This document shows, piece by piece, positions 48,834 through 57,389 of a stretch of DNA of 64,000 bases (its first letter is position 1; every line of letters starts with the position of its first letter). The notes beneath the pieces are model-generated. The model saw nothing but the letters and a program-made list of their open reading frames with translations, did not search any database and was not told the origin of the DNA. The stretch lies in contig CAZTXP010000078.1 in assembly GCA_964617355.1 (NCBI GenBank), positions 31,331 through 95,330 on the forward strand. Reading direction: 5' to 3'. The DNA is from CAZTDU01 sp964617355 (GTDB lineage: Bacteria > Pseudomonadota > Gammaproteobacteria > Burkholderiales > SG8-39). The position numbers and the translations under genes were made by a program.

Positions 48834-49331
48834 TCAAGCCCTCTTCGGAGGGTGCGCCGAAATCGAATGCCCCAGCTGCCAGGGCCGCGGCAGCACCGCG
48901 TGCGCGGCCTTGATCGCGGCCAGCCGCTGGAGCAGCGCGTCGGTCATCGGCGCGGTGCGGCGCGTCTCGCGCGAGATATTGGTCGACAGGCTCTCGAAGG
49001 ACGCGGCGCAGTAGCCCTCGCCGACGTGGAACATCTCCATGTAGAAGTGCAGGCGCTTGGCGTCGAAGTCGATCAGGCGCGCCTCGAAGCGCAGCTCGTC
49101 GCCTTCGTGCACCTCGCGCAGGAAATTGAGATGCGATTCCAGCGCGAACGTCGTGGAGCCGTTCGCCTTGCGGTACGCGTCGTCCTGGCCGATGAAGCGG
49201 AAGAACGGGTAGGTCGCGTTGTCGAACGCCACAAGGTAGTAGCCGATGTTCATGTGCCCGTTGTGGTCGATCCACGCCGGCAGCACGCGCTCGGAGGCGT
49301 AGGTGAACGGGACGGGAATGGCGGCGTCCAT
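48834..49331 (-). CDS. Hot-dog acyl-CoA thioesterase (betainyl-CoA thioesterase-like)
   Basis: A 165-residue single hot-dog-fold protein. WIDHNGHMNIGYYLVAFD (residues 20-37) is the 4-hydroxybenzoyl-CoA/FadM-type active-site motif, with Asp22 and His26. The central strand FLREVHEGDELRFEARLIDFDAKRLHFYMEMFH fits the L-carnitine dehydrogenase-associated thioesterases. It would release a short polar acid from CoA. It lies three bases after the FlK-like thioesterase gene. Confidence 0.87.
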   Translation of the reverse strand: MDAAIPVPFTYASERVLPAWIDHNGHMNIGYYLVAFDNATYPFFRFIGQDDAYRKANGSTTFALESHLNFLREVHEGDELRFEARLIDFDAKRLHFYMEMFHVGEGYCAASFESLSTNISRETRRTAPMTDALLQRLAAIKAAHAVLPRPWQLGHSISAHPPKRA

Positions 49332-49334
49332 CGC

Positions 49335-49736
49335 TCAGGCCCGCTTCTTCGCCACGCGCAGGTCGAACTTCTCGACGTTCACCACCACGCGCTCGTGCGT
49401 GCCTTCGCCGATCAGTTCGCGCTCGTCGTGCGCCGCCACCGACAGGTAGGCAGTGCGGCCCTCGACGCGCAGGACCTTGGCCTCGGCGCGGATCTTCATC
49501 CCCACGGGCGTGGCCGCGATGTGACGCACGTTCAGCAGAGTGCCGAGCGACTGGTAGCCCGGCGGCAGCGCGCGGTCCACGGCCTCGAGCGCCGCGGCCT
49601 CGATCAGGTTGATCATCACCGGCGTGGCGAGCACCGGGATCTTGCCGCTGCCGACGCGCGGCGCAGTGTGCTCGTCGCCGACCTTCAGTTCGGCGCGTCC
49701 GGTGGTGCCGGGGGGCAGCAGCGTGGCGAGGTCCAT
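49335..49736 (-). CDS. FlK-type hot-dog thioesterase
   Basis: A 133-residue hot-dog protein resembling fluoroacetyl-CoA thioesterase FlK. Thr38 (LATP), Glu46 (NLIEAAA) and His72 (VRHIAATP) have exactly the spacing of the FlK triad Thr42-Glu50-His76. Most FlK homologues hydrolyse other short acyl-CoAs, so organofluorine activity is not implied. Four bases separate it from the dehydratase gene and three from the second thioesterase gene. Two different hot-dog enzymes in one operon is notable. Confidence 0.87.
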   Translation of the reverse strand: MDLATLLPPGTTGRAELKVGDEHTAPRVGSGKIPVLATPVMINLIEAAALEAVDRALPPGYQSLGTLLNVRHIAATPVGMKIRAEAKVLRVEGRTAYLSVAAHDERELIGEGTHERVVVNVEKFDLRVAKKRA

Positions 49737-49740
49737 GGCG

Positions 49741-50949
49741 CTATTTCTTCGAGCCGTAGCTGAGGATCTCGCCGCGGCCCTTGGGCGGGCGCGCGCGCAT
49801 CGCCTCCTCGTTCGGCTCCGTGCCCCAGCCGGGACGATCCGGCATCACGAGGTGGCCGTCGACGAACTCGGGCACGTGCGTGAAGAGCTCGTGATCCCAG
49901 GGGATGCGGTCGATGTCGGTCTCCATGATGCGCAGGTTGGGCACCGCGCACGAGAAGTGCGCGTTCATCATGGTGCACAGGTGGCCGTAGAAGTTGTGCG
50001 GGGCCACGTTCACCTCGTGCGCCTCGGCGGCGGCGGCGATCTTCATCGACTGCCAGACGCCATTCCACGGCGTGTCGACGATGGCGACGTCCATCGCCTG
50101 CTCGCGGAAGTACGGCAGGAACTCTCGCAGCCCGAGCAGCGTCTCGCACGAGCTGATCGGGTGCGGGCTGTGGCGGCGGATATAGCCGAGCGCCTCCGGG
50201 CTGAAGGTGTCGATCTCGACCCAGAAGATGTCGAGATCCTTGATGGCGCGCAGGATCTTGAGGTAGCCCTCGGTCTTGGCGTTGAAGTTGAGGTCGATCA
50301 GGATGTCGACGTCCGGCCCCGCGCCGTCGCGCATCGCCTCGAGGTGCATGACGATGTTCCGCAGCACGTCGCGCTCGATGTTAAGCGGCGGCATCGCGGG
50401 CACGCCGAAACCGGGCCGGTAGCCCTTCGGGTTCTTGCCGCCCGGTTCGTAGATGAAGATGTTGGTCTTCAGGGCCGTGTAGCCCTTCTCGCGCACCTCG
50501 CGGCCGAGCGCCTTCACGCCATCCAGGTCCGTGATCGCGGGCTTGTAGTACGTCGGGTGGTTGATGCGCCACGTGGCGCAGTGCGACCAGTAGACGCGGA
50601 TGCGATCTCGCACCTTGCCGCCCAGCAGCTCGTACACCGGCACGCCGAGGCCCTTGGCCTTGGCGTCGAGCAGCGCGTTCTCGATCGCGCCGAGCGCGAG
50701 CGCGACGATGCCGCCGGAGGCGGGGCGGGTCGCGGCGGTGAGCGCCGCGAACAGTTTCTCGTGCGCGTTCAGGTCCTCGCCGACGAGCTTGGCGCCGAGG
50801 CGCTCGATCACGGTGCCGACGCCGGGGGCGCCGAAGCCCTCGTCGAATTCGCTCCAGCCGACGATGCCCTTGTCGGTGGTGACCTTGACGAAGTGGTAGT
50901 TGCGCCAGCCGGCGTCGCAGGCAAGCGTTTCGAGGCGGGTGATCTTCAT
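49741..50949 (-). CDS. Mandelate racemase/muconate lactonizing enzyme family dehydratase
   Basis: A 402-residue enolase-superfamily enzyme. The capping domain is residues 1-115. Barrel residues visible are Lys161 (TALKTN), metal ligands Asp219 (LIDLNFN), Glu245 (WVEIDTF) and Glu269 (SSCETLLG), and catalytic His318 (APHNFYGHL). The pattern is that of acid-sugar dehydratases such as galactonate dehydratase. It overlaps the start region of the upstream Gfo/Idh/MocA gene's end by four bases. Together they suggest oxidation and dehydration of a sugar acid or inositol-like compound. Confidence 0.9.
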   Translation of the reverse strand: MKITRLETLACDAGWRNYHFVKVTTDKGIVGWSEFDEGFGAPGVGTVIERLGAKLVGEDLNAHEKLFAALTAATRPASGGIVALALGAIENALLDAKAKGLGVPVYELLGGKVRDRIRVYWSHCATWRINHPTYYKPAITDLDGVKALGREVREKGYTALKTNIFIYEPGGKNPKGYRPGFGVPAMPPLNIERDVLRNIVMHLEAMRDGAGPDVDILIDLNFNAKTEGYLKILRAIKDLDIFWVEIDTFSPEALGYIRRHSPHPISSCETLLGLREFLPYFREQAMDVAIVDTPWNGVWQSMKIAAAAEAHEVNVAPHNFYGHLCTMMNAHFSCAVPNLRIMETDIDRIPWDHELFTHVPEFVDGHLVMPDRPGWGTEPNEEAMRARPPKGRGEILSYGSKK

Positions 50950-52031
50950 GCCGTTGCCTCCACGTCCACGCGGCGCCCGCTTCGCGCCGACGCCAGCGCC
51001 GCGTCCAGCACCGCCTGCGCCTTCATGCCGTCCTCCAGCGACGGCGTGGGCGCGCGGCCCTGCTCGATCGCGTCGAGGAACTCGCGCACCATCGGCGCGA
51101 TGGTCGCCTTGCCGATGGTGGCATTCCGGTCCGGGTCGTTCGCACCGTCGGAGGCGAGCTTCACCGGCGCGTACATGCCGCCCGCCGCGGCCGCCTGCAG
51201 TTCACCGACCTGCCAGTCCGCGCCGTTTCGCATCACCTTGAACGAGAGCGCGCCGTTCGTGCCGTAGGCCTCGAGAGAATGCTCCGCGAGGCCGTGCGCG
51301 ACGCGGCTGGTGGTGAACGAGACCTGCGCGCCGCTCGCGAGCTCGGCGAGCACCGTGGCGTGGTCTTCCGCGTCGGGCGCCGCGCCGCCGGGCGCGTGGC
51401 GCGTCGGGTAGGCGATGCCGGACTGGCACTGCACGCTGCGGAATTCGCCGAACAGCCAGCGGATCATGTCCACGAGGTGCACGCCCATGTCGCCGAGCGC
51501 GCCGTGGCCGGCGATCGAGCGGTCCATGCGCCACGTGGCCGCGGCGGACTCGGACGCCCAGCCGCCGCTCATCCAGCGCGCGTTGACGTGGAACACGCGT
51601 CCCAGCGCTCCCGCGTCGACGCGGGCGCGGAACTCGCGCGTCGCCACCGGGTAGCGCCAGTTGAAGCCGGTGATCGCGGCACGGCCGGTGCGCTTGGCGA
51701 TCGCCAGCATCTCGAGCGCCTCGGCGCGGCTCATCGCCAGCGGCTTCTCGCAGAGCACGTGCGCGCCCGATTCCATCGCCGCCTTCAGGATCGGCAGGTG
51801 CAGCGCGGGCGGCGTGGCGATGGCGACGATGTCCGGCTTCGCCTTCGCCACCAGGTCTTCCCAGCGCGTGTGGACGCCGGCGATGCCGTACTGGTTCGCC
51901 ACGGCCTTCGCCGCGGACTCGTTGCGCTGGCAGACGGCGACCACGTCGCAGCCCGCGGCGCGGAAGCCTTCCAGGTGCGCCCGGCCGTAGCCGAGCCCGA
52001 TGATGCCGACGGTGCGGGGTCTCTTGTGCAT
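50946..52031 (-). CDS. Gfo/Idh/MocA family NAD(P)-dependent oxidoreductase
   Basis: A 361-residue dehydrogenase. The N-terminal Rossmann domain has GIIGLGYGRAHLEG and the catalytic lysine lies in LCEKPLAMS near residue 98. The C-terminal alpha/beta domain contains GDMGVHLVDMIRWLFG, the usual aspartate-histidine motif. It opens a five-gene leftward operon (this gene, dehydratase, FlK-like, thioesterase, hemerythrin). GACAAT lies six bases before the ATG with no ribosome-binding site, suggesting a leaderless message. Confidence 0.9.
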   Translation of the reverse strand: MHKRPRTVGIIGLGYGRAHLEGFRAAGCDVVAVCQRNESAAKAVANQYGIAGVHTRWEDLVAKAKPDIVAIATPPALHLPILKAAMESGAHVLCEKPLAMSRAEALEMLAIAKRTGRAAITGFNWRYPVATREFRARVDAGALGRVFHVNARWMSGGWASESAAATWRMDRSIAGHGALGDMGVHLVDMIRWLFGEFRSVQCQSGIAYPTRHAPGGAAPDAEDHATVLAELASGAQVSFTTSRVAHGLAEHSLEAYGTNGALSFKVMRNGADWQVGELQAAAAGGMYAPVKLASDGANDPDRNATIGKATIAPMVREFLDAIEQGRAPTPSLEDGMKAQAVLDAALASARSGRRVDVEATA

Positions 52032-52088
52032 GGCGCGATTGTCGCATCCGCGGTGCGCGGCCGGACGATGCGGTAAATTCGCACTGCG

Positions 52089-53639
52089 ATGCGCTTCCTC
52101 GCGTGCCTTTTCCTCGCGCTGTGCCTGCCGGCCTGGGCCGACGCGCCCGCGCGCCCGGCCGAGGCGACGCTGCGCGTGCTGAACCGGGACGTCGTCACGC
52201 TGCGCGCGCCGCTCGCCGGCGCGTCGCCCGAGGCGCGCGTCGAGCGCGCGCTGCAGCGGCTGCGGCAGATCCCGCAGGCCGAGTACGACCAGCCGATCCG
52301 CCACGTGCCCTTCGCGCTCGGCGACGAGCGCGGCGTGCAGTTCCTGCTCGGCGACCGCACGCTCTTCACGCTGCTCGAGGCCGACCGGCAGGCCGAATCC
52401 AAGGAGTCGCTCGAGGCGATGGCCGTCGGCGTGCAGGCGAACCTCGAGGCGCTGCGCGCCGACTGGCACCGCATGCAGGACGACCGCCTGCTCGCCGAGG
52501 GCCTCGCGCGCGCGCTGGTCGCCACCGCGCTGTTCGCGCTCGCGGGCTGGCTGCTCGCCGCGGGCACGCGCCGGCTGCGCGCCCGGCTCGCGGAGTGGCG
52601 GCGCGCGACGCAGCAGGCCAGCACCTTCAGCGTGCGCGAGCTCGCGGCGCGGTTCGCCGGCGGCGCCGCGTTCGCCGCCGCGGCGCTGCTGCTCGCGGGG
52701 CTCGGCTTCCTGTGGCTGCGGCTGCTGCTCGGCGCGTTCGTGCTCACCGAGCCGCTCGCGCGCGAGCTCGGCGCGTGGCTCTGGCACAAGGCGGCGTGGG
52801 CGGGCGAGGGCATCGTCGGCGCGCTGCCGGGACTCTTCACGGTGGCGATCGTGCTGGCGCTCACGCGCGCGACGGTCGACGTGGTCGCGGCCTTCTTCCG
52901 CGCCGTCGAGCGCGGGCGCGTCACGCTGCCGTGGTTCCACCCCGAGACGGTCGGCGCGACGCGGCGCATCGTCACCATCATCGCCTGGGGCCTGGGCATC
53001 GCGGTCGCGTACCCGTACCTGCCGGGCTCGTCCAGCGACGCCTTCAAGGGCCTGTCGGTGCTGTTCGGCCTGATGATCACGCTCGGCTCGACGGGCCTGG
53101 TCACGCAGGCGATGAGCGGCCTCGTGGTGATCTACTCGCGCGCGCTGCGCGAGGGCGACTACGTCGAGGTGAACGGCGTGCAGGGCGTGGTGCGCGAGGT
53201 CGCCGCGCTGGCCACCAAGATCGTCAACATCCGCAACGAGGAGATCACGGTGCCGAACTCGGTGCTGATCTCGAGCCCGATCTACAACTACTCCAAGCTC
53301 GCCACCGACCAGGGCACGCTGGTGTCGACCAAGGTGACCATCGGCTACGACGCGCCTTGGCGCGAGGTGCACGCGCTGCTCGTCTCGGCGGCGAAGGCCA
53401 CCGCCGGCGTGCGGGCCGCGCCCGAGCCCTACGTCTACCAGCGCGCGCTCGCCGATTTCTACGTCGAGTACGAACTCTTCGTGTCGATCGACCTCGCGAT
53501 CCGGCGAGTGCCCATCCTCTCGGCGCTGCACGCCAACATCCAGGACGCGTTCAACGAGGCGGGCGTGCAGATCATGAGCCCGCACTTCATGGTGCAGCCG
53601 GAGAAGCCGGTGGTTGCGCCCCCGCCCCCGCGGGCCTAG
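52089..53639 (+). CDS. MscS-type mechanosensitive ion channel family protein
   Basis: A 516-residue inner-membrane channel. Residues 1-18 are a signal peptide followed by a periplasmic segment of about 120 residues. Membrane segments lie near 140-160, 190-225 and 250-270, then the pore helix and the MscS beta domain. The segment LITLGSTGLVTQAMSGLVVIYSR is the pore-lining TM3 pattern, followed by GDYVEVNGVQGVV and VPNSVLISSPIYNYS of the beta domain. It probably opens under hypo-osmotic stress. A TAAATT box lies nine bases before the ATG. The stop shares a CTAG with the nuclease gene. Confidence 0.9.
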   Translation: MRFLACLFLALCLPAWADAPARPAEATLRVLNRDVVTLRAPLAGASPEARVERALQRLRQIPQAEYDQPIRHVPFALGDERGVQFLLGDRTLFTLLEADRQAESKESLEAMAVGVQANLEALRADWHRMQDDRLLAEGLARALVATALFALAGWLLAAGTRRLRARLAEWRRATQQASTFSVRELAARFAGGAAFAAAALLLAGLGFLWLRLLLGAFVLTEPLARELGAWLWHKAAWAGEGIVGALPGLFTVAIVLALTRATVDVVAAFFRAVERGRVTLPWFHPETVGATRRIVTIIAWGLGIAVAYPYLPGSSSDAFKGLSVLFGLMITLGSTGLVTQAMSGLVVIYSRALREGDYVEVNGVQGVVREVAALATKIVNIRNEEITVPNSVLISSPIYNYSKLATDQGTLVSTKVTIGYDAPWREVHALLVSAAKATAGVRAAPEPYVYQRALADFYVEYELFVSIDLAIRRVPILSALHANIQDAFNEAGVQIMSPHFMVQPEKPVVAPPPPRA

Positions 53640-54214
53640 GAAGCCGCCGGCACCGCGACCGCGAGGCCGCTGCCTTCGATCAGGCGGATGCGCTGCTCGA
53701 GCGCGTAGGCGCGCGCGGTCTCGGACAGTTCGCCCGCGGCGAGCCACGCGCAGTCGGCGACGTCGCGCGCCTTCGCCTCGGCCGCCAGCGCCTTCAGCGG
53801 CTCGATTCCTACGCGGCTCGCCTTCCAGCGCCGGCACGCGAGCAGCGCGCGCCGCCCGGCTTTCTCGACCTCGAAGTCCGCCTGCGCGCCGTCCAGGCGC
53901 AGGACCTTGTAGCCGTCGCGCAGGTAGGCTTCCTCGACCGCCGTGGCGAACGCGGGCCAGTCCATCGCGCGCAGCGCCTCGAGCCGCGCGGCGAGCTTCG
54001 CCGGGCTCGGCGCGCGCAGCTGCTTCGCGCCCACCCACGTGGCGATCACGGCGAACGGCAGCGCGACGAAGAACGCGTACAGGCCGGGCTGGTCGAACTT
54101 CGACAACACCAGCCGCGCGAGCGCGAACGTGACCGCCGCGACGGCCGCGCTCACCCACCACGGCGAGCGCAGCAGTCGCGCGAAGAGCGAGTTGGGGTGG
54201 GCCTCGAGCTTCAA
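53636..54214 (-). CDS. Membrane-anchored restriction-endonuclease-like (Mrr/PDDEXK) protein
   Basis: A 192-residue protein with two N-terminal membrane segments (about 17-37 and 45-62). A cytosolic Mrr-like domain follows. LRAMDWPAFATAVEEAYLRDGYKVLRLDGAQADFEV opens it, with Asp in ADFEV and ACRRWK as a degenerate D...(E/Q)xK motif (Cys-Arg in place of Gln). Without the acidic or Gln residue, catalytic activity is uncertain. The fold is known in type IV restriction and in envelope proteins of unknown function. Confidence 0.75.
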   Translation of the reverse strand: MKLEAHPNSLFARLLRSPWWVSAAVAAVTFALARLVLSKFDQPGLYAFFVALPFAVIATWVGAKQLRAPSPAKLAARLEALRAMDWPAFATAVEEAYLRDGYKVLRLDGAQADFEVEKAGRRALLACRRWKASRVGIEPLKALAAEAKARDVADCAWLAAGELSETARAYALEQRIRLIEGSGLAVAVPAAS

Positions 54215-54224
54215 GCGGGGCGCG

Positions 54225-55325
54225 CTAGACCTTCTCGAGGCGGAAATCCTCGACCCGGTCGGCCGGCGGCGCCACGCGGCTGGGCGGGATGCCGCCGCGC
54301 AGCTCGCCGCCCTTCGTGGTGCCGAAGCGCTTCTCGAAGCAGGGCGGCAGGTCGCGGCTGTTCGGCGTCGCGAGCCACAGCCGCAGCACGTGGCGGCGCC
54401 GCTCCGGCTCGGGGTGGTCCTCGAAGTTGGTGCGCGCGTGCAGCACGCAGTAGTTGTTCAGCAGCTGGAAGTCGCCGGGCTCCATCTGGAACGACAGCGC
54501 CATGCCGGGTTCGTTGGCGATCGCGTCGAAGAGGTCGAGCGCCTCGACCTGCTTCGCGGTGAGCCTCGGCACCTCGGGGAAGCGCTGGGCGGAGTGGATG
54601 TAGCCGCGGATGTAGCGCGCGCTCACCAGCCCGCCGTGGTACGACAGCACCGGCATCGCGTAGTACGGCTCGTCGCCCTCGTCGTCGCGCCCGCGCTCGC
54701 CGCGGCGGTCGATGAAATAGGGCCGGTAGAGTTCCTCGAGCAGGTCCGGGCGGCGGCGCTGGATCTCGTTCTGGATGCCGGTGACGCTGACGATGCGCGA
54801 CAGGCCGCCGGCCTTCGCCGCCTTCAGGCACCACAGCAGCAGCACGTCGCTCTGGTCGTTGTGGAAGATCAGCTCCGCGGTGGTCTGGTAGGCGCGGACG
54901 TTGGTCTTGTTGATGTCGAGGTCGAGGTTGCGCACGTGGCCGAGCAGGTGGCCGTCGGCGTTCTGGGACAGCGCGAGGCCCAGGTGCAGGCCGAGTCCCC
55001 AGAACACGATCTCGGCCTCCGCCTGCGTGAAGCGCTCCACCGGCAGGCCGCGCATCAGGAAGAAGCCGCGGCCGCGTTCCAGTTCCTCGAGCATGCCGGC
55101 GAGCACCTTCGAGAAGGTCGGCAGCGGGAAGTCGGCCTTGCCGAACGCGGGCGGCGCGAGCCGGCGCGCCTGCACGCCGCGCAGCGCGGACTCGATCTCG
55201 GCGAGTGCCTCCGGCGGGAAGCGGAAGATCCAGTCTTCGCTGCGGCGCTGCAGGTCGTCGCCACGCCACAGGCCGGGGGCGCGTTCGATCGGGGCGGCGG
55301 GCATCGCGGGGCGGGTATCGGTCAT
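54225..55325 (-). CDS. TauD/TfdA-family Fe(II)/2-oxoglutarate dioxygenase
   Basis: A 366-residue cytosolic dioxygenase. The iron triad is His155 and Asp157 (IFHNDQSD) with the distal His297 (YCVLHARTN). The 2-oxoglutarate-binding Arg lies just beyond, in RLWLATPN. It is longer than TauD (about 280) because of an N-terminal extension of about 60 residues. GAGGAGGAG precedes the ATG at 55325; a longer frame upstream is unlikely. It might hydroxylate a small acid or amine. Ten bases separate it from the nuclease gene downstream. Confidence 0.87.
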   Translation of the reverse strand: MTDTRPAMPAAPIERAPGLWRGDDLQRRSEDWIFRFPPEALAEIESALRGVQARRLAPPAFGKADFPLPTFSKVLAGMLEELERGRGFFLMRGLPVERFTQAEAEIVFWGLGLHLGLALSQNADGHLLGHVRNLDLDINKTNVRAYQTTAELIFHNDQSDVLLLWCLKAAKAGGLSRIVSVTGIQNEIQRRRPDLLEELYRPYFIDRRGERGRDDEGDEPYYAMPVLSYHGGLVSARYIRGYIHSAQRFPEVPRLTAKQVEALDLFDAIANEPGMALSFQMEPGDFQLLNNYCVLHARTNFEDHPEPERRRHVLRLWLATPNSRDLPPCFEKRFGTTKGGELRGGIPPSRVAPPADRVEDFRLEKV

Positions 55326-55381
55326 GTCGGGCTCCTCCTCCAAAGGGCGCGGTGCAGTGTCGGCCGGCGAGGCGCGCGCCG

Positions 55382-56290
55382 TCAACGCGGTTTCGACGCC
55401 AGGTCGAGGCGCAGGCCTTCCTCGATGCCGATGGTCGGCACGTAGCCGAGGTCATCGCGCAGGCGCGAGAGATCCACCGGGCCGCTGTCCTTGCCGCGGC
55501 CCTGCCAGAGCGCGCGCCCGGCGCCGGGCGCGACGGCGCGCACCGCGTCGTGGAAGGCGCGCAGCGTGACGTGGTTTTGCGGCGGCCCGCCGACGTTGTA
55601 GACGCGATGCGCCGGTTTCGGGTGCAGCAGCGCGCGGCACGTGGCTTCCGCGGCGTCGATCGCATGCGTGGCGTGGCTGCGCTCGTCGCCGCTCGCGCCG
55701 TCGACCACGACGTCGCGGCCGGCGGCGGTTTCCTTGATGCGCTGCCGCACCATCGCCATGCCGGGGCTGTGGACTTCCGCGGGCCCGAACACTCCCGCGT
55801 AGCGCAGCGCGACGAACTCCAGCCCGTGCAGGTTGGCGTAGCGATCGCCCAGCATCTCGCCGAGGCGCTTGGTCATGCCGTAGAGGCCGATGCGCGCCGT
55901 GGGCGGATCGTCCTCGCGCATCAGGTCCACGCGCTCGCCATAGGCCGCAATGCTGCTCGCGAACACGAGTCGCCGCACGCCTGTCGTGCGGCAGGCCTCG
56001 AGCACGTTCAGCGTGCCATCGACGTTCACGCGCACCGCCTGAGCGGGATCCTGCTCGCAGGCGTACTGCAGGAACGCGGCGAGGTGCAGCACCGCGTCGG
56101 GGCGCAGGGCCTCGAAGGCGGCGCGCAGCGGCGCGGCGTCGACGATGTCGCCGCCCTGCCACGTGCAGCCCGCCGGCGGCGCCGCGGGCGCCTTGCGCGT
56201 CATCACCGTGACGCGATGGCCGAGCGCGGCGAGGCGTTCCGCCACCGCGCTGCCGATCAATCCCGTTCCACCCAGCACGACTGCATGCAT
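55382..56290 (-). CDS. NAD-dependent epimerase/dehydratase family protein (extended SDR)
   Basis: A 302-residue extended SDR. The cofactor motif is VLGGTGLIGSAVAERL at the N-terminus, LAAFLQYACEQDP and VNVDGTLNVLEAC follow, and catalytic residues are in ASSIAAYG and YGMTK, with Met replacing the usual residue in the YxxxK motif. Substrate may be a nucleotide sugar or a small hydroxy-acid. Its ATG at 56290 is followed in 56284-56286 by another out-of-frame ATG. Transcribed leftward toward the dioxygenase gene, with a 56-base gap. Confidence 0.87.
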   Translation of the reverse strand: MHAVVLGGTGLIGSAVAERLAALGHRVTVMTRKAPAAPPAGCTWQGGDIVDAAPLRAAFEALRPDAVLHLAAFLQYACEQDPAQAVRVNVDGTLNVLEACRTTGVRRLVFASSIAAYGERVDLMREDDPPTARIGLYGMTKRLGEMLGDRYANLHGLEFVALRYAGVFGPAEVHSPGMAMVRQRIKETAAGRDVVVDGASGDERSHATHAIDAAEATCRALLHPKPAHRVYNVGGPPQNHVTLRAFHDAVRAVAPGAGRALWQGRGKDSGPVDLSRLRDDLGYVPTIGIEEGLRLDLASKPR

Positions 56291-56410
56291 GCGAAAGACG
56301 CTCCCGCTTCCCTTGACCGCGCAATGATGCGGCAACAATAATCGGTTGCATATGGCGCAGCGCGAAACCCGCGCGGCTGCCCGTGTGGATCCTGAGGAGG
56401 AGTCCCGCCG

Positions 56411-57385
56411 ATGCGTACCCTGATGCTGCCGTGCCTCGCCGCTGCGCTGTTGGTCGCGCCCGCGATCGCGAGCGCGCAATCCTATCCCTCGAAGCCCGTC
56501 ACGCTGGTGTCGCCCTACAGCACCGGAGGCAACGCCGATCTCGCGGCGCGAGCGCTCGCCGCGGTGGTGCCGAAGTACCTCGGCCAGCCGGTCGTGGTGG
56601 TGAACCGCACCGGCGCGGGCGGCATCGTCGGCTCGCAGTCGGTGGTGGACGCGCCGAAGGACGGCTACACCATGCTGCTCGCGCGCGTCGGCTCGCAGGC
56701 GGTGGCGCCGGCGCTCGACCCGGCGACCACGTACAAGTGGGATTCGTTCACCATCCTCACGCTGCTGGAAGTCGAGCCGTACATCTGCGTGGTGAAGGGC
56801 AACTCGCCGCATCGCACGTTCCAGGACCTGATCGCGGCGGTGAAGGCGCAGCCCGGCAAGGTCAGCTATGCCTCTTCCGGCAACGCGGATGCGAGCGTGG
56901 TGTTCCCGGTGAAGGCGTTCCTGAACGCCGGGCTGCCCGCGAACGCCGCGCTGAAGGTGCCCTACAAGGGCGCGGGAGAAACCGGCGGCGCGGTGCTCGG
57001 CGGCCACGTGGACTTCGCCTGCAACGGCATGAACCCCTACGTCGGCCCGATGAAGTCCGGCGACCTGCGTGGCCTCGTGGTGTCGACGCGCGCGCGCGTC
57101 GCCGAGGCGCCCGACACGCCGACCGCGGCCGAGGTCGGCATGCCCGACCTCGAGGTGGTGTCCGGCTGGAGCGCGCTCTACGGCCCGCCCGGCCTGCCGC
57201 GCGAAGTCGTCGAGCGCTGGCACGCCGCGCTCGCGAAGGTGAAGGACGATCCGGACTGGGTCGGGCAGGTCAGGAAGCGCGGCGCGATCCCGAGCATCGG
57301 CCCGGCCGAGACGACGCGCCAGTACGTCGAGGCGCAGTACAACGCCTACCGCACGCTCGCGCCGCACTTCGGCACGGCGAAGTAG
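56411..57385 (+). CDS. Bug/TctC-family periplasmic solute-binding protein (6 of 8)
   Basis: A 324-residue receptor. The signal peptide ends AIASAQ near residue 24. The mature start is SYPSKPVTLVSPYSTGGNAD. A distinctive feature is the serine- and tyrosine-rich first loop (SPYSTGG) in place of PWPPGG, suggesting a different ligand. VNRTGAGGIVGSQS and LKVPYKGAGETGGAVLGG are present. GAGGAGG lies eleven bases before the ATG. It is divergent from the epimerase gene and convergent with the selenoprotein gene. Confidence 0.92.
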   Translation: MRTLMLPCLAAALLVAPAIASAQSYPSKPVTLVSPYSTGGNADLAARALAAVVPKYLGQPVVVVNRTGAGGIVGSQSVVDAPKDGYTMLLARVGSQAVAPALDPATTYKWDSFTILTLLEVEPYICVVKGNSPHRTFQDLIAAVKAQPGKVSYASSGNADASVVFPVKAFLNAGLPANAALKVPYKGAGETGGAVLGGHVDFACNGMNPYVGPMKSGDLRGLVVSTRARVAEAPDTPTAAEVGMPDLEVVSGWSALYGPPGLPREVVERWHAALAKVKDDPDWVGQVRKRGAIPSIGPAETTRQYVEAQYNAYRTLAPHFGTAK

Positions 57386-57389
57386 CGGG

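Noticed and set aside
49335..49736. Organofluorine resistance from the FlK-like gene
   Set aside because: The triad spacing matches, but FlK-type proteins are widespread with other substrates and nothing fluorine-related is nearby.
50946..54161. 1071-codon open frame ending in the Gfo/Idh/MocA gene
   Set aside because: Only the last 361 codons encode a real family. The rest is antisense to the mechanosensitive channel gene.
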